Source: Roseovarius litoreus
GTDB taxonomy: Bacteria > Pseudomonadota > Alphaproteobacteria > Rhodobacterales > Rhodobacteraceae
Direction: 5' to 3'
Assembly: GCF_900142765.1 (NCBI RefSeq)
Contig: NZ_FRCB01000003.1
Location: forward strand, 124,001 to 188,000
Length of the DNA: 64,000 bases
Position 1 is the stretch's first letter. Every line of letters begins with the position of its first letter. Under the pieces are notes generated by a model that had not been told where the DNA came from, did no database searches, and saw only the letters and a program-made list of their open reading frames with translations. Shown piece after piece: positions 16,475 through 25,670 of the stretch. The translations under genes and the position numbers were made by a program.

Positions 16475-17062
16475 ATGTTCACGGGGATCATCACGGATGT
16501 GGGGCAGGTGCGCTCGGTCGAGATGCGCGGCGATCTGCGGGCGCGGATCGGCACGCGCTATGACATGCACAGCGTCGATATAGGCGCGTCGATCGCCTGT
16601 GACGGGGTGTGCCTGACGGTGGTGGACAAGGGCGCGGACTGGTTCGACGTGGATATCAGCGCCGAGACGGTGTCCAAGACCAACGTGAAGGGCTGGACCG
16701 AAGGTCATCGGATCAATCTGGAGCGCGCGCTCAAGGTCGGTGACGAGTTGGGCGGGCATATCGTGTCGGGCCATGTCGACGGGCTGGCCGAGATCGTGGC
16801 GGTGCGCGACGAGGGCGACAGCACGCGCGTTTCATTGCGCGCGCCCGAGGCGCTGGCGAAATTCATCGCGCCCAAGGGGTCCGTCGCGCTGAATGGCACA
16901 TCGCTTACGGTGAACGAGGTGGAAGGCTGCACTTTCGGGATCAACTTCATCCCGCATACCAAGCAATCGACAACCTGGGGACAGGCGGCGGTGGGCGATG
17001 CGGTCAATCTCGAGATCGACACGCTGGCGCGCTACGTCGCGCGGCTGCAAGAGATGAGCTGA
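16475..17062 (+). CDS. ribE: Riboflavin synthase alpha subunit RibE
   Basis: 195 residues. Two homologous lumazine-binding barrels are visible: MFTGIITDVGQV at the N-terminus with the substrate motif CDGVCLTVVD (about residues 47-56), and the second copy VSGHVDGLAEI with LNGTSLTVNEV. It converts two molecules of 6,7-dimethyl-8-ribityllumazine into riboflavin plus the pyrimidine precursor. The ATG follows GGAGG. No FMN-riboswitch core was seen in the 136-base gap upstream. Confidence 0.96.
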   Translation: MFTGIITDVGQVRSVEMRGDLRARIGTRYDMHSVDIGASIACDGVCLTVVDKGADWFDVDISAETVSKTNVKGWTEGHRINLERALKVGDELGGHIVSGHVDGLAEIVAVRDEGDSTRVSLRAPEALAKFIAPKGSVALNGTSLTVNEVEGCTFGINFIPHTKQSTTWGQAAVGDAVNLEIDTLARYVARLQEMS

Positions 17063-17198
17063 GCCGGGCTGAGCTCGCACGGGCGCCGCACCGGTCTGAA
17101 GCAGGCCGTGCGGTGCGGTCTCGTTGAACACATTCATGAAACGTATTGCGTTATGCCGTGTGGCCAGTATCTTTGGCCCGAACCAAGGGAGGAACCAC

Positions 17199-18170
17199 AT
17201 GACTTTGCTGAAACCCACGCGTCGCGATCTGCTGAAGATGGCCGCCGCGGCCCCCGCCTTTGCTCTGCCTGCTGCCGCCGCCCGCGCCGAGCTTGGCGCG
17301 CCGCAGGGTGGCAACCCGTCGCATTTCAGCTTTTCCGTGGGCGATGCCCGGCTGACCGTGGTCTCGGACGGGTATTTCCGCCTGCCCACGGACGGGCTTG
17401 GCGTCAATGCCGATCCCGCCGAGGTTCAGGCGTTCCTCGAGCGGCATTTCCTGTCGCCCGAGATGGGCTATTCGCACACGAACCATCTTTATGTGGAGAT
17501 CGGTGACGCCAAGGTGCTGGTGGATGTGGGCTCGGGCAGCCGGTTCATGGCCGAAACGGCGGGTCGCCTGATGGGCAACCTGGAGCGTGCGGGCATCGAC
17601 CCCTCGGGGATCACCCATGTGGTCATCACCCATGCGCATCCCGATCATATCTGGGGGATCATCGACGATTTCGAAGAGCCGATCCTGCCGGACGCCGAGC
17701 ATCTGATGGGCGAGGCCGAACATGCGTTCTGGATGCAGGATGGTCTGGTGAACCAGGTCGAGCCGGACATGCAGCAATTCGTCGTCGGCGCGGTCAATTC
17801 CATCGAGACCGAGGGTGTGGAATGGACGCTGGTGCAGGACGGCCACGAGGTCGTGCCGGGGCTGACCATGTTCGACACGCCCGGCCATACGCCGGGGCAT
17901 ATGAGCCTGCGGGTCGATAGCGGCGACCGGTCGTTGATCGCGCTTGGGGATTCGATGAGCCACGCCTATACGAATTTCGCGCATCCTGACTGGTATAACG
18001 GATTTGACGCCGATGGCGCGCAGACGGTCGCCACGCGCAAGCGGCTGCTGGACATGGCCGCCGAGGATCGCATCGCGGTTCTGGGCTATCACTTCCCGTT
18101 CCCCGGCGTGGGCCATGTGCAGCGCGAGGGGGATGCCTACCGGTTCATCCCGTCGCTCTGGCAGTTCTGA
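17199..18170 (+). CDS. Tat-exported metallo-beta-lactamase-fold hydrolase
   Basis: 323 residues. A twin-arginine signal (TRRDLLKMAAAAPAFALP) precedes a metallo-beta-lactamase fold domain with the metal motif HAHPDH near residue 148, a downstream DTPGHTPGHMS His and a further GDSMSHAY segment. Such proteins include periplasmic lactonases, sulfatases and uncharacterised hydrolases; the substrate is not evident. The open frame continues upstream to 17124, but ATG 17199 has AGGGAGGAA and puts the twin arginines at the usual place. It converges with the unknown genes at 18.2 kb. Confidence 0.88.
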   Translation: MTLLKPTRRDLLKMAAAAPAFALPAAAARAELGAPQGGNPSHFSFSVGDARLTVVSDGYFRLPTDGLGVNADPAEVQAFLERHFLSPEMGYSHTNHLYVEIGDAKVLVDVGSGSRFMAETAGRLMGNLERAGIDPSGITHVVITHAHPDHIWGIIDDFEEPILPDAEHLMGEAEHAFWMQDGLVNQVEPDMQQFVVGAVNSIETEGVEWTLVQDGHEVVPGLTMFDTPGHTPGHMSLRVDSGDRSLIALGDSMSHAYTNFAHPDWYNGFDADGAQTVATRKRLLDMAAEDRIAVLGYHFPFPGVGHVQREGDAYRFIPSLWQF

Positions 18171-18193
18171 GACGGGTATATAGGGGCGCGGGA

Positions 18194-18847
18194 TCAGTCG
18201 TTGTCGGTGAGACCCGCGCCCGCACCGGCCAGACGGCTTGTTTCGGTTTCCGGCGCATAGGTGCGCTGCGCGAAGGCGTCGAGCTGGCGCGCGGTTGCTT
18301 CGGGGATGTCCGCGCGGGCCGTCGGCGATGGTGTCTCGGTATCGCAAAGCTCGCCGGGCAGGATCGCCACGGCGTCCACCATGGTGGTGCTCAGAGCGTC
18401 GGTCATGCCGTCGGGGATGCCATCCGCGGCACCACAGGTGACCGACACGCCCTCCCATGACACGGTGACGCTGCGCCCGGCGATCCGGGCCGCGGCGTCG
18501 AGATAGGGCAGCAGCAGCATCGGGCTGGCGGTGCGGCCCAGATGCAGCGCCTCGCCCGCCGCAAGGCGCGAGGCATGATCGCAAAGGGCTGCGCCGGAAA
18601 TCAGCGGGCAGAGCGTGCCACCGCGCGCGGTCCAGCGGCCTTCATCCTCGTCGTGGGGGCAGAGCGTCTCGTAGGTCGTGCCGTCGTTGCGGGTCAGCAG
18701 ATCGGCCAGAACCTGCGGGCCGGGCAGCCCTTGCGCAACCAGCCAGCGGGCGGCCTTGCCGGCCTCTTCGGCCAGACCCCAGCTCAGGCCCGCGCCGCGC
18801 GCGGCCTTGCGCGACAGCGCCTCGATCTCGTTCAGCGACCAGGTCAT
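18194..18847 (-). CDS. DUF3726-like protein of unknown function
   Basis: 217 residues. It opens with WSLNEIEALSRKAARGAGLSW, which I recall as the start of the DUF3726 family. There is no signal peptide, membrane segment or catalytic motif that I can name; several cysteines are scattered (ETLCPHD, GTLCPL, ALCDHA, VTCGAAD, ELCDTE). The start overlaps the stop of the 564-residue gene (ATGA), so the two products are made together. It is the last gene of the catabolic-looking cluster headed by a LysR regulator. Function unknown; the family name is from memory and less certain than the gene itself. Confidence 0.75.
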   Translation of the reverse strand: MTWSLNEIEALSRKAARGAGLSWGLAEEAGKAARWLVAQGLPGPQVLADLLTRNDGTTYETLCPHDEDEGRWTARGGTLCPLISGAALCDHASRLAAGEALHLGRTASPMLLLPYLDAAARIAGRSVTVSWEGVSVTCGAADGIPDGMTDALSTTMVDAVAILPGELCDTETPSPTARADIPEATARQLDAFAQRTYAPETETSRLAGAGAGLTDND

Positions 18848-20538
18848 TCGGCGGCCACCGCAAGGAAGGGATAGGCCCAGTCATCGCCCGAACGGTCGCC
18901 CAGTTCATGCGGGAAGGGGGCGTGCTGATACATGTTGATGCGCAGCCAGCGGTCCGAGCGCGGATCGAAATGGCAGGCGCCGAAGAAGCTGAGTTTCAGG
19001 CGCAGCATGTCGATCGGCATCATGGTGGCGTCGATTGTGTTGTCGCGGATCTCGGCATAGGGCAGGCGCGCGGCGATCTGGGCGCGGCGCACGATGTGAC
19101 GATGCTGAGGGTGGCGCATGAGGAAGCCGGCCACGCTGTCCTCGGTTGCCTCGGACAGATCCGACCAGAGGCGCGCGGCGTCGCGACCGGGGCAAAGCGG
19201 TTGCTCATAAGGTTCGATCGGCTCGTCGAAGCGTTCGCCAAGGCGGGGTTCGAGCTTGGCTTCGGAAGTATACCAGACGCGGGCCTGTGCGTCGGGATCT
19301 GTCCAGTCGATGGCGAGCGCCCAGCCGTAGATCTCCTGCACAAGCGCGCGCAGGCGTGCGGTGCTCATGGCGCCGTCGATGCGCCATGTGGCGGCCTCGT
19401 CAGCGGCCATGCAGCAGGCCAGCGGATCGACAAGACGCGGATAGGGTTCGAGCAGCAGCGAGGCCAGAAGTTCCTGACCTTCGAGCGTGAGCGCGCCTTC
19501 CGCCCAGAGCCACAGCCGGTTCCAGGGCTGGTCTGCCTGCAGGTCGGCGGTGGCGAGATGGGCCAGAAGGGATGCCATGTCGGCGCGCAGCGCCTCCAGT
19601 TTGGCGATCTGCACGGGGTGATCGGAGTGCCAGTCGGCGGCGTGAAGCTGTGCGCGGATCGCGAAGCGGCGCAGGGTCTGGGCCTCGCCGGCGGAGGCAT
19701 GGGGCAGGCTGCGGATGCGGGCCAGCGCCTCTTCGCGGGTGGCGATCCAGTTGTTGAGGAGCGCGGGATGGGTGACCAGAAAAGGGGCCATGCCAAGCCC
19801 GGTGGAATTGCCGATGCCGAAGCGGCGGCGCAGATCGGGGTCGAGCGGCACGGCGGTTTCGGGCGCGCGCATCCGGGCCATGTGTTCGACAAGGTCCATG
19901 ACGAAGGCGCGGGTGAGATAGACCGACAGCATCTCGATCTGGAAGGGGGCCTGACATTCGGGGCGGTGAGCGATCTGTTCGCGGTCCGCCGCGCCGAACT
20001 TGCCCGAGCCGTAGACGGCGGTGGTGCGCATGAGGTACCCCACCTCGGCCACGCGGGCAGGGTCGGGTTGATGGCCCGAGGCCAGGCTGTCCACCACATG
20101 ATCCCAGAGCCGGACCGAGCGGTTGGCGCGGCTGAGAGACAGCTCTTTTTCAGACACGCGACCGGCCTCTTGCCGGGGCACGTTGGCCTGCAGGCGGTCG
20201 AGATCGGCAGTTTCGGGCACGCCGTCGAACAATGTGAAGGTCGCGTCCCATTCGGTGGCGATCACCCGGTCCGAGCGTTTTTCGGGGGGCAGGTCGTTGG
20301 CGAAGGCGACAAGGGAATAACTGCGCTCGGGGCCATGGGCGGTGTATACGGCGCGGCCCACGCCGCGCGCGTCGATGTCGAACAGGGCGCATTCGAAGCG
20401 CCAGCCTTCGGATTGCAGGCGGCGCAGCAGGATGCGCATGAAGCTCAGGCGGGATTGATGAAAGGAGCCGAGCCGGTCAAGCCGCATCACGACATCGGGA
20501 TGCCGGGGCGCTACGGGCTGCGTGTCAGGCTGGTGCAT
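18844..20538 (-). CDS. Conserved protein of unknown function, 564 residues
   Basis: A soluble, Trp- and Arg-rich protein without signal peptide or transmembrane helices. I do not recognise its family. Notable segments are RLDRLGSFHQSRLSFMR near the start, a middle part with FGIGNSTGLGMAPFLVTHP (Gly-rich, possibly a binding loop) and the end segment MLRLKLSFFGACHFDPRSDR. Length and conserved-looking motifs argue for an enzyme. It overlaps the DUF3726-like gene by four bases and lies 65 bases after the BCCT transporter gene, so a role in processing the imported compound is plausible but unproven. Confidence 0.8.
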   Translation of the reverse strand: MHQPDTQPVAPRHPDVVMRLDRLGSFHQSRLSFMRILLRRLQSEGWRFECALFDIDARGVGRAVYTAHGPERSYSLVAFANDLPPEKRSDRVIATEWDATFTLFDGVPETADLDRLQANVPRQEAGRVSEKELSLSRANRSVRLWDHVVDSLASGHQPDPARVAEVGYLMRTTAVYGSGKFGAADREQIAHRPECQAPFQIEMLSVYLTRAFVMDLVEHMARMRAPETAVPLDPDLRRRFGIGNSTGLGMAPFLVTHPALLNNWIATREEALARIRSLPHASAGEAQTLRRFAIRAQLHAADWHSDHPVQIAKLEALRADMASLLAHLATADLQADQPWNRLWLWAEGALTLEGQELLASLLLEPYPRLVDPLACCMAADEAATWRIDGAMSTARLRALVQEIYGWALAIDWTDPDAQARVWYTSEAKLEPRLGERFDEPIEPYEQPLCPGRDAARLWSDLSEATEDSVAGFLMRHPQHRHIVRRAQIAARLPYAEIRDNTIDATMMPIDMLRLKLSFFGACHFDPRSDRWLRINMYQHAPFPHELGDRSGDDWAYPFLAVAAE

Positions 20539-20603
20539 GGGGCTCCTCCGGTCTTGTCATATCAGATGATAGGGCGGCCCGGCCAGCGGACCGCCCCTTT
20601 TTA

Positions 20604-22160
20604 TCATGCGTCGCCGCGGCCCTTGGCAAGGGTGATGCGCAGCGCGTCCCACAGCGAAGGCAGCAACACCAGCGACACCGGTACGGCGGTGACGACGATG
20701 AAGCTTTGCAGTTTGCCGATGCCGCCCGAGCCCGTGTAGATCAGGATCAGCGCCATCGCGCCCATGGCCGCCCCCCAGAACATGCGCACCGGCAGGGCGG
20801 GCTTGTCCTCGGAGGACATGGCGACCGAGATGACATAGGTCATCGAGTCGCCCGTCGTGGCCACGAAGACCGTGGTCAGGATCAGGAACAGGATCGATAC
20901 GATGAAGCCCATCGGCAATTGCTGGGTGATGGCCAGAAGGGCCGCAGGCAGGTTGAAGCCTTCGAAGGCGGTCGAGACCGAACCGGGGTTGGCCAGCTCC
21001 TGGCTGAGGCCGGTGCCGCCCACGATGGTGAACCAGAACGCGGTCACGACAGGTGCCACGATCGACAGCATGACGATGATCGACCGGATCGACCGGCCCC
21101 GCGACACGCGCGCGATGAACATCGCCATCAGCGGACCGTAGCCAAGGAACCAGCCCCAGAAGAACACCGTCCACCAGCCCAGCCAGCCCGGCTCGCCGAA
21201 GAGACCGGCATCACCGCGATAGAGTGCCATGCCGAAGAAATCGGTCAGATAGGTCGTGAAGCCGCCGACAAAGCCCTTGAGAATGAACATGGTGGGGCCG
21301 GCGATCAGCATGAACACCAGCAGAAGCCCGGCAAGGATCACGTTGAACCGGCTGAGGATCTGGATGCCCTTGGACAGGCCGGTCATGGCCGAGATCGTGT
21401 AGATCGCGACCAGCCCGAGGATCACGACCGCCTGAGTGGCGAAGGTGTCGGGAATACCGAACAGCGCGCCCAGGCCATAGCTGACCTGCAGGCCCAGAAA
21501 GCCGATGGGGCCGACGGTGCCCGCCACGACGGCGATGATGCAGGACGCATCCGCAATGAGACCGATGGGGCCGTTGATCGCCTTGTCGCCGAACACCGGG
21601 TAAAGCAGCGTGCGCGGCGAGAGCGGCAGGCCCTTTTCATAGTGGTAATGCATCAGCATCACCGTGGTCAGGGCGCCAAGGATCGCCCATGCCAGAAAGC
21701 CCCAATGCATGAAGCTTTGCGCCAGCGCCGGGTTAACGGCTTCAGGCGTCGCGGCCTCGGCTCCGAAATGGGGCGGCGAGGACAGGAAATGCGCCATCGG
21801 CTCGCTTGCGGCCCAGAACACGCCACCGCCGGCAAGCAGGGTGCACATGATCATCGCGCCCCACTGGAACAGCGGGAACTCGGGCCGGTCGAGCCCGCCC
21901 ATGATGGCCTTGCTGCCGGGCAGAGCGACCAGCACCAGCCCCATCAGGAAGGTTCCCAGCAGCAGAAGCTGCCAGTAGAGGCCGAAATATTTTGCCGAGA
22001 AGGCAAAGCTGGCATCGACCATGCGCGACAGCAGGTCGAGGTCGTAAAGCGCGATCAGGCAGAAGATCGCGATGAAGCCGCCGGTGATGGCGAAGAGAGG
22101 CTTGTTGATGTGGTGAAGTCCGCCACTGGAGGCGGTCGTCTTGTGTGTGATGTCGGACAT
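20604..22160 (-). CDS. BCCT family transporter (betaine/carnitine/choline type)
   Basis: 518 residues with about twelve transmembrane helices. The BCCT family signature is present (FFWGWFLGYGPLMAMFIARVS around residue 325), as is the glycine-rich VFWAASEPMAHFL-type segment near residue 110. These carriers move quaternary-amine or sulfonium compounds (glycine betaine, carnitine, DMSP, stachydrine) with Na+ or H+. The N- and C-terminal tails are short, unlike osmoregulated BetP, which suggests substrate uptake for catabolism. It sits among a dipeptidase, an aldehyde dehydrogenase and two unknown genes. Confidence 0.95.
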   Translation of the reverse strand: MSDITHKTTASSGGLHHINKPLFAITGGFIAIFCLIALYDLDLLSRMVDASFAFSAKYFGLYWQLLLLGTFLMGLVLVALPGSKAIMGGLDRPEFPLFQWGAMIMCTLLAGGGVFWAASEPMAHFLSSPPHFGAEAATPEAVNPALAQSFMHWGFLAWAILGALTTVMLMHYHYEKGLPLSPRTLLYPVFGDKAINGPIGLIADASCIIAVVAGTVGPIGFLGLQVSYGLGALFGIPDTFATQAVVILGLVAIYTISAMTGLSKGIQILSRFNVILAGLLLVFMLIAGPTMFILKGFVGGFTTYLTDFFGMALYRGDAGLFGEPGWLGWWTVFFWGWFLGYGPLMAMFIARVSRGRSIRSIIVMLSIVAPVVTAFWFTIVGGTGLSQELANPGSVSTAFEGFNLPAALLAITQQLPMGFIVSILFLILTTVFVATTGDSMTYVISVAMSSEDKPALPVRMFWGAAMGAMALILIYTGSGGIGKLQSFIVVTAVPVSLVLLPSLWDALRITLAKGRGDA

Positions 22161-22203
22161 TCTGTTCTCCCTGCGAATATCCTTGGGGTGGGCGCTTGGG
22201 CCC

Positions 22204-23199
22204 TTATGTGTCCGGCCTTGTGTCAGCCGGGGTGAAGTTCTGTTCGAAAAAGCGCAGCCAGTTGTCGCCCATCAGGCCCGCGACTTCGGTGTCGTTGAAC
22301 CCGGCGCGGCGCAGGCCGTGCTCGATGTTGTCGAAATCGCGGTTGTCGCGGAACCAGTCGGGTTGCGGCGGGAAGCCGGGGGCTGTGGCCGAGCCTTCGC
22401 CATAGTCGATTTCCTTGGTCCAGCGACCGACACGCATCCATTCCACGACGCTGTCGGGCTGGTCCTGACACAGATCGCTGCCGATGCCGAAATGCTGAAC
22501 GCCGAAGCGGTCGGCGGCGGTGGCGATCATCTGGCAGAAGCTGTCGATGGTGCAGTCGGACTTGCCCTGCAGGTGATGGGGATAGAGCGAAAAGCCCATC
22601 ATCCCGCCATTGTCCACAACGGCGCGCACCACGTCGTCGCGCTTGTTGCGCAGGGCGGGTTGCCATGAGTGGAGGTTGGCGTGGGTGATGGCGATGGGAC
22701 GTTCGGAGATATCGGCGGCCTCGATGGTGGAGCGGTCGGCGGAATGGCTCATGTCAACGACCATGCCGACCCGGTTCATTTCCTTGATGACCTGACGGCC
22801 CATTCGGGTGATGCCCGGATCTTCGGCCTCGTAGCAGCCGGTAGCCAGAAGGGACTGGTTGTTGTAGCTCAGTTGCATGAAGCGCGCGCCCAGCTTGTGC
22901 AGCACCTCGACGAGACCGATATCGTCTTCGATCGGGCTGGGGTTCTGGAAGCCGAAAAAGATCGCGGTGCGCCCTGTGTCGCGGGCGCGGACCACGTCGC
23001 TGGCCCATTCCCCGTGAAAGATCAGATCGGGGAACTGTTCGAACCAACGGTTCCATTTCTCGATGTTGAGGACGGTTTCACGAAAATTCTCGTGATAGGC
23101 GATGGTGACATGGACCGCATCGACGCCGCCCTCGCGCATCTGGCGGAAGATCTTTTCGGACCAGTTGGCATATTGCAGGCAGTCGATGCGATATCCCAC
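22204..23199 (-). CDS. Membrane dipeptidase family (peptidase M19) protein
   Basis: 331 residues of a TIM-barrel M19/renal-dipeptidase-like protein. Recognisable parts are MQLSYNNQSLLATGCYE, VVDMSHSADRST (a zinc His), ITHANLHSW, and FGIGSDLCQDQ with the C-terminal metal-site Asp. The usual N-terminal HxD metal pair is not obvious (the chain begins MGYRIDCLQYANWSEKI), so the metal site may be altered. M19 members hydrolyse dipeptides, beta-lactams or other amides. The start is GTG at 23199, five bases after the aldehyde dehydrogenase stop. No signal peptide is present, so it is cytoplasmic despite the family name. Confidence 0.85.
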   Translation of the reverse strand: MGYRIDCLQYANWSEKIFRQMREGGVDAVHVTIAYHENFRETVLNIEKWNRWFEQFPDLIFHGEWASDVVRARDTGRTAIFFGFQNPSPIEDDIGLVEVLHKLGARFMQLSYNNQSLLATGCYEAEDPGITRMGRQVIKEMNRVGMVVDMSHSADRSTIEAADISERPIAITHANLHSWQPALRNKRDDVVRAVVDNGGMMGFSLYPHHLQGKSDCTIDSFCQMIATAADRFGVQHFGIGSDLCQDQPDSVVEWMRVGRWTKEIDYGEGSATAPGFPPQPDWFRDNRDFDNIEHGLRRAGFNDTEVAGLMGDNWLRFFEQNFTPADTRPDT

Positions 23200-23204
23200 G
23201 GCGC

Positions 23205-24656
23205 TTACTCCGGCTGGCCTGCGGCGATATAGGCCGTCTTGACGGTGGTGTAGAACTCGCGCGCATGGATGCCCTGTTCGCGCGGCCCATAAGAGCTGTC
23301 GCCCCGGCCGCCGAAGGGCACGTGATAGTCGGTGCCTGCGGTGGGCAGGTTGACGGTGACCACCCCGGTGCGCGCGTTGCGACGGAAATGGGTGGCACGG
23401 GCCAGGTTTTTGGTGACGATCCCCGAGGTCAGGCCGAAATTGGTGTCGTTCACGGTGGCCAGAGCCTCGTCATAGGAGTCGACCTTGATGACGGCGGCCA
23501 ATGGGGCGAACATTTCCTCGCGGTTGATGCGCATCTGGTTGGTGGTGTTCACGAAGACGCCGGGGGACATGAAGTAGCCATCGGTCTCGAGCGTGAGGCG
23601 CGCGCCGCCACAGGCCAGCTCGGCGCCTTCGGATTTGCCAAGCTCGACATAGGCGAGGTTTTCCGAAAGCTGCTGTTCGCTGACCACCGGGCCGATCTGG
23701 GTGCCGTCGGCCAGAGCGTGCCCGACCTTCATCGCCTGTGCGCCGGCCACCAGTTTCTCGACGAAGGCGTCATGCACCGCCGCATGCACGATCAGCCGCG
23801 AGGAGGCGGTGCATTTCTGCCCGGTGCCCCCGAAAGCGCCGCCAAGTGCCAGCGTGACTGCCAGATCGAGATCGGCGTCGTCCATCACCGCAAGGGCGTT
23901 TTTCGAGCCCATTTCCATCTGCACCCGCGTCAGGTTGCCGATGGCGGCCATCGCGATCCCCTTGCCCACCGGCACCGAGCCGGTGAACGAGATCGCATCG
24001 ACCTTGGGGCTTTCGACAAGACGCTGGCCCACATCGCGGCCCGCGCCCATCGCCAGTTGGAACAGACCTTTGGGGATGTCCTGCCGGGTGATGATCTCGG
24101 TCAGGGCATGGGCCGAGGCGGGGGTCAGGTTGGCGGGTTTCCAGATCACCGCGTTGCCGTAAGCCAGCGCCGGGGCGATCTTCCAGCTGGCCGTGGCGGT
24201 GGGGAAGTTCCACGGGCTGATGACGGCGACGGTGCCGACCGGTTCGCGGCGCACATCGACCTCGATGCCGGGGCGGACGCTGTCGGCATTCTCGCCCAGC
24301 TGGCGCAGGACTTCATGGGCGTAATAGGTGAAGAATTGCCCGGCGCGATAGACCTCGCCCTTGCCTTCGGCGAGGGGTTTGCCCTCTTCGCGGCTGAGCA
24401 GAGTGCCCAATTCCTCGGCGCGCGCCATCATTTCGGTGCCGATCGCCATCAGGACGGCCTGTTTGCGCTCGAGGCCGTAAGCGGCCCATTCGGCCTGCGC
24501 GCTGCGGGCGGCGTCAAGGGCAGTGTCCAGTTGATCGGGTGTGGCTTGTGTGAAGAGGCCGACAAGATCCGTCAGATCCGAGGGGTTGCGGTTTTCGATC
24601 TCGCTGCCACCAGCGACCCATTCGCCCGCGATATGGTTCAATTTGGTGTCGGTCAT
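23205..24656 (-). CDS. NAD(P)-dependent aldehyde dehydrogenase, ketoglutarate-semialdehyde type
   Basis: 483 residues of a canonical aldehyde dehydrogenase: ISPWNFP near residue 145, the glycine motif FTGSVPVGKGIA near residue 223, the catalytic Glu in MEMGSKNA and the nucleophilic Cys in GGTGQKCTASSR near residue 280. The end, TAGTDYHVPFGGRGDSSYGP, resembles the alpha-ketoglutaric-semialdehyde dehydrogenase branch used in hydroxyproline and sugar-acid catabolism. That assignment is an inference. It is the first gene downstream of the LysR gene in an operon running to 18194. Confidence 0.92.
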   Translation of the reverse strand: MTDTKLNHIAGEWVAGGSEIENRNPSDLTDLVGLFTQATPDQLDTALDAARSAQAEWAAYGLERKQAVLMAIGTEMMARAEELGTLLSREEGKPLAEGKGEVYRAGQFFTYYAHEVLRQLGENADSVRPGIEVDVRREPVGTVAVISPWNFPTATASWKIAPALAYGNAVIWKPANLTPASAHALTEIITRQDIPKGLFQLAMGAGRDVGQRLVESPKVDAISFTGSVPVGKGIAMAAIGNLTRVQMEMGSKNALAVMDDADLDLAVTLALGGAFGGTGQKCTASSRLIVHAAVHDAFVEKLVAGAQAMKVGHALADGTQIGPVVSEQQLSENLAYVELGKSEGAELACGGARLTLETDGYFMSPGVFVNTTNQMRINREEMFAPLAAVIKVDSYDEALATVNDTNFGLTSGIVTKNLARATHFRRNARTGVVTVNLPTAGTDYHVPFGGRGDSSYGPREQGIHAREFYTTVKTAYIAAGQPE

Positions 24657-24740
24657 GGTGCAGCCCCCGTTCTGAGTCGGTCTTCGAAGATGATGCGGGG
24701 CAGAAGGTCAGAGAGAAGCGTTTCAGGCAAACGCAAACTT

Positions 24741-24756
24741 CTGAAGAAAAATTCAG
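24741..24756. promoter_or_regulatory. Candidate LysR-type binding site upstream of the aldehyde dehydrogenase gene
   Basis: The inverted repeat CTGAA-GAAAAA-TTCAG lies in the 132-base gap before the operon, with a further CTGAA half site at 24762-24766. LysR-type regulators bind dyads of this size. The heptamer TTCAGCG that follows (24752-24758) recurs at 25673-25679 next to the regulator's own start, with its complement CGCTGAA at 25711-25717. Binding is inferred from symmetry and position only. Confidence 0.35.
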
Positions 24757-24788
24757 CGACTCTGAAGTGGTGGCGGAGCGGAGCGCGC

Positions 24789-25670
24789 TCAGGCCTGGGG
24801 AGCGGGCAGATCGGCGCTGCGGATCGCGCGCGCAAGCGCCTGAACGGCCGGAGTCATAAGGGGGGCGGGCGGCGTCAGCATCCAGACCTCGCGCCGCGCG
24901 CTGCTGTCGAGAAGCGGCAGGAAGGCCAGATCCTCATCCGCGCGCTGCATGGCAAGTTCCGGCAGCAGCGTGACACCCGCGCCCGCGCGCACCATGCTGA
25001 GCAGCGAGGCGGTGTTGGCCACGTTGAGGCGCGCCGCTTCAAGCAGCGGTAGAAAGCCCTCGTCCTGAATGAGATGGCACAGGCCGTTGGCGATGAACTG
25101 GCTGCCATTCAGATCCGACCAACGCAGATCCGACCAGTCGCGCGCGAGCGGATGATCGGACCGGCAGACGACCCCGAAACGGTCGGTAAAAATCAAATGG
25201 CGCTCGAATCCCGGCATTGGGGGCAGGGTGGCCAGCCCGATATCGGCCCGGCCCGCGGCAAGATCGTCCTGTACGGCCGCGGAATGGCTGTCGCGCATAT
25301 CCACATGCACGCCGGGATGCGCCGCCATGAAGCTGCGCAGGATCGAGGGCATGATGACCTGACCCACGGAGGGCGTGACGGCCAACCGGACATGCCCGGC
25401 CTCGGCGCGGGACATGCCTTCGATCGCGGCGATGGTGCGGTCGAAATGGTCAAGCTCGCGGCGGGCCTCGGCGTGGATCAACTCGCCCAGGGGCGTCAGG
25501 CGGGATTTGCGCGCACTTTCGAACAGGGGCGCGCCGATGTGATCCTCGAACTGGCGCAGCATCATCGACACGGCCGAGGGCGTGCGGCCCAGTACTTCGG
25601 CGGCATCCGCAAGGCTGCCTTGTTCGGCGACGGCCCGAAAGCAGCGAAGCATCTCGATCTTGATCGCCAA
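24789..25670 (-). CDS. LysR family transcriptional regulator
   Basis: 293 residues. An N-terminal winged helix-turn-helix (LRCFRAVAEQGSLADAAEVL, then SAVSMMLRQFEDHIGAPLFE) is followed by a periplasmic-binding-protein-like effector domain (GHVRLAVTPSVGQVIMPSIL, HPGVHVDMRDSHS). The frame has no ATG at the right place; the start appears to be TTG at 25670, with GAAGAGG upstream. Starting at the Met seven residues in would cut into the first helix. It lies directly upstream of and co-oriented with the dehydrogenase-dipeptidase-BCCT operon, which it probably activates. Confidence 0.92.
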   Translation of the reverse strand: MAIKIEMLRCFRAVAEQGSLADAAEVLGRTPSAVSMMLRQFEDHIGAPLFESARKSRLTPLGELIHAEARRELDHFDRTIAAIEGMSRAEAGHVRLAVTPSVGQVIMPSILRSFMAAHPGVHVDMRDSHSAAVQDDLAAGRADIGLATLPPMPGFERHLIFTDRFGVVCRSDHPLARDWSDLRWSDLNGSQFIANGLCHLIQDEGFLPLLEAARLNVANTASLLSMVRAGAGVTLLPELAMQRADEDLAFLPLLDSSARREVWMLTPPAPLMTPAVQALARAIRSADLPAPQA

